Of a DNA stretch of 64,000 bases, positions 28,449 through 38,600 are shown piece after piece. The first letter of the stretch is position 1. Every line of letters begins with the position of its first letter. The notes beneath the pieces were generated by a model. The model had not been told where the DNA came from. It did not search any database and worked only from the letters and a program-made list of their open reading frames with translations. The stretch spans positions 3,375,575 to 3,439,574 of the forward strand of contig JACDQD010000005.1 in the NCBI GenBank assembly GCA_019843655.1, given 5' to 3'. Source of the DNA: Lethocerus indicus. Its lineage: Eukaryota; Arthropoda; Insecta; Hemiptera; Belostomatidae. The translations under genes were made by a program, and so were the position numbers.

Positions 28449-30776
28449 ACTTAATTCTGTGCCAGAGTTTTTATATTTATGTACTTATTAGACCATTGAA
28501 TGCATTAAATTTTAAGTTATTAGTTAACAACTAACATGAACACAGGTTATGGATTGATCCTAGTAATATACCTTTAATACTCAAAGAACTAATAACAAAT
28601 TCTTCATCATTAATAACTGCACTTAAATATTCATGACATTAATTCTTTCTGTTGGAGCAGTATGGAAAAAGGCCTAGGGATATATTATTTCTCTAAATCC
28701 TTGTTGACTGGGGTGACATATTACATTATATTAAGTAAGCACTACTGAGCACTAAGAAATTAATTGTACTTCAATGCTCTAACTTCTGAAGGTAAAACTA
28801 GATGATAGATCTCTAGCACCCAACAAAAAATAGATATTAAAATTTAAATAGTGGAATATCATTATCAAAATTTAGTTTTATGAATAAAATCAAATTTTAT
28901 TCTTTTAAAAAAAAGAAGGGATTTTAATATTCTTGGTAAAAAAGTATTTGTATGTTTTCCATGGAAGCTTCCTTAATTTTTTTATTGAAAAATAAAATTC
29001 CTTACTCTGTTAAAACTACAAAAGAAAATTAATATTATAACTTAAACAGTAATTGATTTTGTGGAATAATTTTTTTTAATAAGTTTGATAAGCAATAAGT
29101 ATTTATAATCTTAAAATGCAAGTGTAATTTTCAAAATAGAAAGTGACAACAAATCAGAAGGTCTCAATACGTTGTAGGAATCTTTTTTATATTTATTAAA
29201 GGCTTGAAGCTTCCTTGGCATGGACAGTTATAGCTATAGTAGGGGTCTTTCTGATTTTTTCAAGTTCCCACCTTATTGAATGTTTCAATTTGCTATTTGT
29301 TTCAATGTTAACCATAAATTCTTTATTGGGTTGATGTTGGAGGAATGTGGAGGGTTTGTAATGATTTTCGAGCATTGAACAGAAGCCTATCTTTAGTTTC
29401 TTGCTGGTTGATGTAACCTATATGTTTCTTATATCCTTAACTTAGAAAGACTTTTTGCTATTTTATACTTGGCTGGGATTATGATATTACCTTCTTTTCC
29501 TTGCGGTCTAATACAACAAAAAATGTTATTGTTATTGTGTATGAATATCATACACATGAAAAATCGTAACAGATCTCAGAGTAATGATCATAGCACTAGC
29601 TCTTTATTGAACAAAGAAATAACAAAACATTCAAAATGTTAAACAATTGAATAAGTAAATATTAAATAAAAAAGATTGATATCTTATAAATATATCTTAT
29701 AAATATATTGGAGTATTATTTATAATTCCTAATATTTTTCGATAACAAAATGCTTTATTTCTCATTATATGTTTTAACAGTTGTTTAAAAAATCTCTTAA
29801 TCTAAGAAGTAGTAGTGATTAAGAGTGGAAATTTAAATTAGCATTTATAATCTAATGCTATATAATGAAACAACTGATAGGTAAGTATTCTAATCAATAA
29901 TTTTGTATTAATATGATATGATGGGATTATTGAATTTAAAACCAACTTATTTCATTTACAAATTAATAGTTCTACCTATACTTAATACCTATATTATTAC
30001 TAATCTATATTAGTAGTAATAGGTTTGGTACAAACAAGTTTGGTACCAGTTAATGATTTAAAAACTCCTAATCTGGTTCATTTATACCATATTTCTATAA
30101 ACAAAGTATAAAAAATGTTGAATTTTCCATTCCTGGAACAATGGAAAATTGTTGGCTTACAAAATGGCGGCCATTCTAGAATCAAGTTCCTTCCTTGAAT
30201 TCAGTTTCCTTTTATGTAAGTTTTCTAACTTCTTTTAAATCCTTTATGCAAACAATTATTGACAAATATTTCTCTGAGGAAATTAGTACTAATTAATACT
30301 ACTAATCTAATAACTAATTATTAATTTTTAAATAATAAACACTGCAATACAAAATATGCCTTTATAGCTATGTACTAGTGTAAAAGTATGCACTATGCCA
30401 TTTAGTTTTGTTAAAGTTAACAAAAGTTAATTGTGAGTTTAAGGGGCCATATAGGTAAGGTAGTTGATTAAACTTAATTGAATATAAATGTGTACTATTG
30501 GTACTCCTTTGCTATTAATTAGTTGTAATTTCCTCAGAGAAATGTTTGTCAATAATTGTTTGCATAAAGGACTTAAAAGAAGTTAGAAAACTTACATAAA
30601 AGGAAGCTGAATTCAGGAAGGAACTTTATTCTAGAATGGCCGCCATTTTGTAAGCCTACAATTTTCCATTGTTTCAGGAATGGAAAATTCATCATTTCTT
30701 ATACTTTGTTTATAGAAATATGGTATAAATGAACCAGATTAGGGGTTTTTAAATCACTAACGGGTACCAAACTTGT
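28449..30776 (+). repeat. Left arm of the giant palindrome
   Basis: This arm consists of module A (28449-29570), module N (29571 to about 30022) and module B (about 30023-30776). It matches, inverted, the segment 31611-34308 with only scattered differences. Module B is itself palindromic, because its two ends are inverted copies of each other around a unique core at about 30350-30525. Confidence 0.9.
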
Positions 30777-31180
30777 CGTTTCATGGTTCATTTCTTCAAC
30801 GAAACGATGAAAAACCGGTGGCCAAATTTCACTCGGTCGCGTTCACTTTTGCATGCAATTAAGAGGAATTATCTCAGTTATTATTACGATCAGAGAAATA
30901 CTCACCTTTGAAACAGCTTCAACGCCATAATCTTCAGCGATATATACATCAGTAAGCCCTCTTGGAATCACAGAACAAGGCACAAAATGAAATTACACGA
31001 GCGTCTAATTCACCTCCGATTTTGGCCGCGACGCCATTTTGAACTACTGGAAGGGTGAGTAAGCGTTGCCCTCTCAGTAATGCATTTTCGGGTTTTATTG
31101 TATTTTACCTCTGCATCACACTTAAGGAGAAACTTATTTTTAGGAACGAAATATACGCAAGGCACAAATTAAAACCCTAA
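30777..31180. repeat. CpG-rich insert, copy 1
   Basis: A segment of about 400 bp with normal CpG content in an otherwise CpG-poor block. It is about 98% identical by eye to 34625-35027 and is in the same orientation. On the - strand it contains AAAATGGCGTCGCGGCC and, further on, a consensus-like splice donor (AAAG/GTGAGT). It may therefore be a captured 5' gene fragment. No conserved protein was recognised. Confidence 0.8.
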
Positions 31181-31182
31181 CA

Positions 31183-31610
31183 CATCTCAGAGTAATGATC
31201 ATAGCACTAGCTCTTTATTGAACAAAGAACTAACACAACATTAAAAATGTTAAACAATTGAACAAGTAAATATTAAATTAAAAAGACTGATATCTTCTAT
31301 TGGAGTATTATTTATAATTCCTAATATTTTTTGATAACAAAATGCTTTATTTCTCATTGTACGTTTTAATAGTTGTTTAAAAAATCTCTTAATCTAACAA
31401 GTAGTAGTGATTAAGAGTGGAAATTTAAACTAGCATTTATAATTTAAGACTATATATTGAAACAACTGATAGGAAAATATTCTAATCAATAATTTTTTAT
31501 TAATATGATATGATGGGATTATTGAATTTAAAACCAACTTATTTCATTTACAAATTAATAGTTCTACCAATTACTACTAATCTATATTAGTAGTAATAGG
31601 TTTGGTAGAA
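31183..31610 (+). repeat. Additional direct copy of module N in the palindrome centre
   Basis: The sequence repeats 29571-30022 in the same orientation with a few percent of changes. It starts at the same CTCAGAGTAATGATC boundary and sits between the first CpG-rich insert and the inverted module B. Confidence 0.88.
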
Positions 31611-34308
31611 ACAAGTTTGGTACCAGTTAATGATTTAAAAACCCCTAATCTGGTTTACTTATACCATATTTCTATAAACAAAGTATAAAAAATGTTGAAT
31701 TTTCCATTCCTGAAACAATGGAAAATTTTTTGGGTTACAAAATGGCGGCCATTCTAGAATCAAGTTCCTTCCTTGAATTCAGTTTCCTTTTATGTAAGTT
31801 TTCTAACTTCTTTTAAGTCCTTTATGCAAACAATTATTGACAAATATTTCTCTGAGGAAATTACTACTAATTAATAGCAAAGGAATACCAATAGTACACA
31901 TTTATATTCAATTAAGTTTAATCAACTACCTTACCTATATAGCCCCTTAAACTCACAATTAACTTTTGTTAACTTTAATAAAACTAAATGGCATAGTGCA
32001 TACTTTTACACTAATACATAGCTATAAAGGCATATTTTGTATTGCAGTGTTTATTATTTAAAAATTAATAATTAGTTATTAGATTAGTAGTATTAATTAG
32101 TACTAATTTCCTCAGAGAAATATTTGTCAATAATTGTTTGCATAAAGGATTTAAAAGAAGTTAGAAAACTTACATAAAAGGAAACTGAATTCAAGGAAGG
32201 AACTTGATTCTAGAATGGCCGCCATTTTGTAAGCCAACAATTTTCCATTGTTCCAGGAATGGAAAATTCAACATTTTTATACTTTGTTTATAGAAATATG
32301 GTATAAATGAACCAGATTAGAGTTTTAAATCATTAACTGGTACCAAACTTGTTTGTACCAAACCTATTACTACTAATATAGATTAGTAATAATATAGGTA
32401 TTAAGTATAGGTAGAACTATTAATTTGTAAATGAAATAAGTTGGTTTTAAATTCAATAATCCCATCATATCATATTAATACAAAATTATTGATTAGAATA
32501 CTTACCTATCAGTTGTTTCATTATATAGCATTAGATTATAAATGCTAATTTAAATTTCCACTCTTAATCACTACTACTTCTTAGATTAAGAGATTTTTTA
32601 AACAACTGTTAAAACATATAATGAGAAATAAAGCATTTTGTTATCGAAAAATATTAGGAATTATAAATAATACTCCAATAGAAGATATCAATCTTTTTAA
32701 TTTAATATTTACTTGTTCAATTGTTTAACATTTTGAATGTTTTGTTATTTCTTTGTTCAATAAAGAAATAATATAAATAATATAGGTATTAAGTATAGGT
32801 AGAACTATTAATTTGTAAATGAAATAAGTTGGTTTTAAATTCAATAATCCCATCATATCATATTAATACAAAATTATTGATTAGAATACTTACCTATCAG
32901 TTGTTTCATTATATAGCATTAGATTATAAATGCTAATTTAAATTTCCACTCTTAATCACTACTACTTCTTAGATTAAGAGATTTTTTAAACAACTGTTAA
33001 AACATATAATGAGAAATAAAGCATTTTGTTATCGAAAAATATTAGGAATTATAAATAATACTCCAATAGAAGATATCAATCTTTTTAATTTAATATTTAC
33101 TTGTTCAATTGTTTAACATTTTGAATGTTTTGTTATTTCTTTGTTCAATAAAGAGCTAGTGCTATGATCATTACTCTGAGATCTGTTACGATTTTTCATG
33201 TGTATGATATTCATACACAATAACAATAACATTTTTTGCTGTATTAAACCGCAAGGAAAAGAAGGTAATATCATAATCCCAGCCAAATATAAAATAGCAA
33301 AAAGTCTTTCTCAGTTAAGGATATAAGAAACATATAGGTTACAACAACCAGCAAAAAACTAAAGATAGGCTTCTGTTCAATGCTCGAAAATCATTACAAA
33401 CCCTCCACATTCCTCCAACATCAACCCAATAAAGAATTTATGGTTAACATTGAAACAAATAGCAAATTGAAACATTCAATAAGGTGGGAACTTGAAAAAA
33501 TCAGAAAGATACCTACTATAGCTATAACCGTCCATGCCAAGGAAGCTTCAAGCATTTAATAAATATAAAAAAGATTCCTACAAAGTATTGAGACCTTCTG
33601 ATTTGTTGTCACTTTCTATTTTGAAAATTACACTTGCATTTTAAGATTATAAATACTTATTGCTTATCAAACTTATTAAAAAAAAAATATTTAACAAAAT
33701 CAATTACTGTTTAAGTTATAATATTAATTTTCTTTTGTAGTTTTAACAGAGTAAGGAATTTTATTTTTCAATAAAAAAATTAAGGAAGCTTCCATGGAAA
33801 ACATACAAATACTTTTTTACCCAGAAATATTAAAATCCCCTCTTTTTTTTAAAAGAATAAAATTTGGTTTTATTCGTAAAACTAAATTTTGATAATGATA
33901 TTCCACTATTTAAATTTTAATATCTATTTTTTGTTGGGTGCTAGAGATCTATCATCTAGTTTTATCTTCAGAAGTTAGAGCATTGATGTACAATTAATTT
34001 CTTAGTGCTCAGTAGTGCTTACTTAATATAATGTAATATGTCACCCCAGTCAACAAGGATTTAGAGAAAAAATATATCCCTAGGCCTTTTTCCATACTGC
34101 TCCAACAGAAAGAATTAATGTCATGAATATTTAAGTGCAGTTATTAATGATGAAGAATTTGTTATTAGTTCTTTGAGTATTAAAGGTATATTACTAGGAT
34201 CAATCCATAACCTGTGTTCATGTTAGTTGTTAACTAATAACTTAAAATTTAATGCATTCAATGGTCTAATAAGTACATAGATATAAAAACTCTGGCACAG
34301 AATTAAGT
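31611..34308 (-). repeat. Right arm of the giant palindrome
   Basis: This is the reverse complement of the left arm: module B' (31611 to about 32350), module N' twice in tandem, and module A' (about 33182-34308). The outermost matched ends are the bases at 28449-28463 and 34294-34308. Confidence 0.9.
32388..33154. repeat. Tandem duplication of 388-bp period inside the right arm
   Basis: The segment 32388-32766 is repeated, virtually unchanged, at 32776-33154. The left arm has only one corresponding copy. The junction (about 32766-32776) is a short A+T-rich patch. Confidence 0.92.
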
Positions 34309-34624
34309 ATTGCAGTATTTATTATTTAAAAATTAATAATTAGTTATTAGATTAGTAGGATTAATTAGTACTAATTTCCTTAGAGAAATGTTTGTCAGTA
34401 ATTGTTTGCATAAAGGACTTAAAAGAAGTTAGAAAACTTACATAAAAGGAAGCTGAATTCAGGAAGGAACTTTATTCTAGAATGGCCGCCATTTTGTAAG
34501 CCTACAATTTTCCATTGTTTCAGGAATGGAAAATTCAACATTTCTTATACTTTGTTTATAGAAATATGGTATAAATGAACCAGCTTAGGAGTTTTTAAAT
34601 CATTAACTGGTACTAAACTTGTCA
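34309..34624 (+). repeat. Partial extra copy of module B
   Basis: This repeats 32041-32350 (the second half of B') in the same orientation. It directly precedes the second CpG-rich insert, as the end of module B precedes the first. Confidence 0.88.
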
Positions 34625-35027
34625 CTTCATGGTTAATTTCTTCAACGAAACGATGAAAAACCGGTGGCCAAATTTCACTCGGTCGCGTTCACTTTTGCAT
34701 GCAATTAAGAGGAATTATCTCAGTTATTATTACGATCAGAGAAATACTCACCTTTGAAACAGCTTCAACGCCATAATCTTCAGCGATATATACATCAGTA
34801 AGCCCTCTTGGAATCACAGAACAAGGCACAAAATGAAATTACACGAGCGTCTAATTCACCTCCGATTTTGGCCGCGACGCCATTTTGGACTACTGGAAGG
34901 GTGAGTAAGCGTTGCCCTCTCAGTAATGCATTATTGGGTTTTATTGTATTTTACCTCTGCGTCACACTTAAGGAGAAACTTATTTTTAGGAACGAAATAT
35001 ACGCAAGGCACAAATTAAAACCCTGCT
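34625..35027. repeat. CpG-rich insert, copy 2 and right boundary of the block
   Basis: A direct repeat of 30777-31180. Both copies end at the same AAATTAAAACCCT, after which the sequences diverge. This suggests that the end is a true element boundary. Confidence 0.82.
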
Positions 35028-35306
35028 AATACGGCAAAAATAATTACTGGCCATGTGTAATGCTATACCGAATACAATCCGGTGTATAATTTATTTAATC
35101 GATATAATTCTGCTGTAATATTGGCAAATCCTAAATGATGAAGAAAGTACGGGAGAAGCGATCTCATGTAGAATTCTTCAGAAGATGAGGAGAAAAGGAC
35201 AATTGAGAGGAATGACGATCAGGAATATGCATAACTGTTTTCTTCACTCCATTTCCAAATTCCGATTCACGCTTGGTAACAGTTTTTCCTCTCCTAAAAG
35301 TTGTGA

Positions 35307-35348
35307 AGTTTGGTATATACAGTGAATTCCCACTGTATATACCAAACT
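35307..35348. repeat. Perfect 18-bp inverted repeat with 6-nt loop
   Basis: The arms AGTTTGGTATATACAGTG (35307-35324) and their exact complement (35331-35348) flank AATTCC. This could be the joined inverted ends of a short transposon that lost its interior. A transcribed hairpin is an alternative. Confidence 0.9.
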
Positions 35349-35589
35349 ATTGAGTCATTGTGCTTTCAATACCTCAATAAAAAGAAATTTTATACTAGCA
35401 TTTAATCAGCCTCAGGTTTTTGCCGCGTCGCCGCCCTCAGAGCCAAACGGCGTTGAACTGGTGGCGCCTTCCTTTTAAAGCTTAATTGTCGAGGAAGAGG
35501 CGAAGTGGAATTTTTGCAATTAAAATGTTTGCAGGAAGTGTTAGGGAAAAAGGAAACAGCCGAGTTCCCAATCTTCAATGGAATTCACA

Positions 35590-35636
35590 CCCGGCAGTGT
35601 CGCGGTTTCCTCAACAGAGTCTCCCACCCTGCCGGG
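35590..35636. repeat. GC-rich hairpin
   Basis: CCCGGCAG (35590-35597) pairs perfectly with CTGCCGGG (35629-35636). A smaller GGT/ACC pairing can form inside on the - strand. Its origin is unknown. Confidence 0.6.
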
Positions 35637-38600
35637 CCTAAACGGTGAGACAAACGGCCCACGGTTTATAACATAGTGGTGTAATAAAATGCAGAATAAG
35701 ACCAGTACGAAACAACTTTCGAACACAAAAAAGAAATCGCCATCATATTTTTTATGCAAAAACCTAGTGTCTTACGATGGGAAGAAGTCGTGCCAGATTT
35801 AGCTTATAAGTAAATAAGCTAGTGGAGGCAGGATATTGCAAGCGTGATAAACTAAAGAGGATCCTAATTCAAAATAAAAATGAAAATATCAAGTTATGCA
35901 TGAAACATTGGAAATATTGGTTGGGAATACCAATTCTGTCCAGGAGGCAGACAGGATGCACCCCGCTTACAATCGACATTCATATTAATTCGTTGACGGG
36001 AAATCTACTTAAAATGGCGTAAAACTTAAATCGGTCCAACAGCAAGCGGAAACAGACCGCCGGAACGGTGCTCGCTATAATTCCAGGCGGAACGAACGGC
36101 TGTTAGGTGGGAAATGTCGACTTATATTTTGTCGATAAAACAACGAATTAAACGGCGTCCTTCTCGATGGCCAACCTTGCCGCGACGGTTTTAAATAGCA
36201 TTAAGTGCCGTCCAACAGCTGTTAAGAGGCGGAAGCGCCTTTTAAAGCGATAACGGCAGCGTAACAAACGAGTTTATTACGCTTAATTAAACGATTCAAA
36301 TGTACTAATTTCCCAATCGAGTTTTTTCACGGCCGCATATCACTTCGCTCGAACATTAAGTTGTCGCCGCTTGCACAAGCGGCTGACTTAATAGAGGAAA
36401 TTCGGCCTACGAAGGTTCGAAATTAATTAGAAAACAAATATTTCTAATTCATCTGTTAAGATTAATTTTTTAATTAGATCAAAATAAAAGTGGTTATACA
36501 TGTTCAATTGAAGGTAGTAATCAAGGTGTTCAGGCTGTTTATATACTTATGGAAACAGTTTGGACGCTGGTTTCGTCAATGCGATAGCCTGCGGACATAC
36601 TGAAACGTAGTGCGGTCGGTTCAAAAAATCGTAAAAGTTTTTCTGGCTTGCCAGAAACCGGTACCAGATAGGTGGTTTTAAGCGAACGGCGACCGACCAG
36701 CATTTCCCCACCGTCACAATGTATTTTTTTCCCCGATTCCTCCGGGACAGTTACAACTTGTGCATTACATATATCACATTACGCTACTGTAAATAAAAAC
36801 AAAAGTGCATTTCAACACCCGCTAATTTCTTTACGGTTCGCCTATCTCCAGGTTTTTTTGCGACCCTGCGAAGGCGAAAAACTATTTCTCGCTTCGATTG
36901 TACAAGACTCCCTACAGAAGCGAACCCCAGTATTATTCAAACGTATTTTATAATAAATTATAACTATGTAAAATTACCATAATTAATTTTTAAATCGAAA
37001 GGATACATAAATTTCCGGCTGAAACGTTTCACACTGAAATAGATGCGTAACGAGAGCACGCAATTCGCTTGTTGTGGCCTTAATTATGAAATAAGACCAT
37101 TATTATGGACGGATATTTCGTCGCCCATATAGGCATATGTGTAGTACCGAAAGGAACTAAGTAGAGGGGTATTTTCATAAATTCTTTTCACATATATATT
37201 TATAAACGGGGACAGTGAGCCCAGAAAATGTTGCCTAATAGTTTAAACAGGTTTCTGAGTGCAATTTTCGGCCGAAATAAATATCGGTTCTGTCTGATCG
37301 GTGAAAGTCACTAAAATTTGTCCGCGTCCTCCCCCTCTCTCTCTCTCTCGACTCCCCTTTCAGATCTTACGATATTTCTGCAATATCAGTTATTTACAAG
37401 GCACCGCTTAAACCTAGTGCGCTTTTCGTCCCAATAAGCCAATGGAAATGGAAACAAACATGGCATACAATATTCAAATATCAACACGTTCATCTATTAC
37501 TGACGGAATACTACTGGCGACCGGGAAAATTCCAAACAAGACCAGCTTAAGGCCATATATGCTAGTGAAGACCAAAATATCGGTCATAAAACAGCCTCCT
37601 GTAGTGGTTGAAAGACACAGTCCGTACATTAATTATTCTAAGATTTCTTTATTTGTAGAATACGTTAGTACAATAAGATTGCTTAGCTATTACAAAAACT
37701 GATCTACGATATGTGATGTGCAGGAAATGTGGGTAGTTTTCCAGTGAACAAAGTCTATGAGTTGTGCTGGTTTGAGGTCGACCAATGTCAATGTCCCTCC
37801 CATTGGCCCACTCTCACTTTCGCTACTTTCATTCACCGCCTCGTGTCCCTGTACGTCCCGGTAGATTCAGTACGGAAAAGGCGGAGTTTGCGGCTTCGGC
37901 CGGAAACAATTTTAAATTGAATTCACTCTAAATTAAATTGCAATACTCTCTTTTAGGCTAACAGAATTGGGGCGTTGGCCAGAGCGCTATTTCACTATAA
38001 TGAACGACAGGCCGACCGACGGTCTTGTTAGCCGAATGATAATTAAACGAGAGGCCGAATATTGTCGCCAACAGTGATTTAAACATTCGAAATAGCGACT
38101 TGGTAGCGGTTGCCAGACACCGCGGGCGTAACGCGAAACTTTTTCTCCTTCGACTCAACTTATGAGACGCGCGTTGCAGCCGGGACTTTATTTATTCGAC
38201 CGCCCTCCTTAAGTTTCTTTCAATACGATAACATCCCCGATATCACCGGCGAAATATACAATTTAAGACTGAACCATGCGATTCATTTGGAGCCAGGGAG
38301 CGAAAGTAGAACTGACACTGCGAGTCATATATTTCGTTGTCGCCTTACGGCTTAGGCGATACATCTGAGAACTATTGCACAACTCCGAATGTCCTATTTC
38401 TGTTTTTTTTTTGAGGGGGGTTTCGGAACTGGACACATGAAAATAAACCGTCGTTCACTCGTTAAATTAAACCTTGATTTATATTCCTAATTACCCGTGA
38501 GACGTAATTAAGTTTTCGTTTCAGCGAACTAGTTATTGCAATAACTCACTGTTCATTTCGAGAGATTCGCTTATTAATATTAACGCCAAGAAACCAATGT

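Larger units (their letters stand above)
27480..35027. mobile_element. Large A+T-rich, CpG-poor composite palindromic block (unclassified foldback element)
   Basis: The composition changes sharply near 27480. CpG becomes very scarce and A+T rises, apart from two short CpG-rich inserts. From 28449 to 34308 the block is an imperfect giant palindrome whose arms contain smaller palindromes and repeated modules. The order is A, N, B, C-insert, N, B', N', N' (duplicated), A', part of B, C-insert, where a prime marks the reverse complement. No transposase, reverse transcriptase or other protein could be read in any frame. Non-autonomous DNA transposons of foldback type are the nearest known class. 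A nested accumulation of several elements, or an assembly artefact, are alternatives. Confidence 0.6.

Noticed and set aside
27480..35027. CRISPR-like array or viral genome insertion
   Set aside because: Repeats are long, inverted and irregular, not short and regularly spaced. No viral protein can be read in any frame.
34808..35029. 73-codon frame in the CpG-rich insert
   Set aside because: It begins with TTG rather than ATG, and its counterpart in the other copy is not preserved as a better frame. Treated as part of the repeat.
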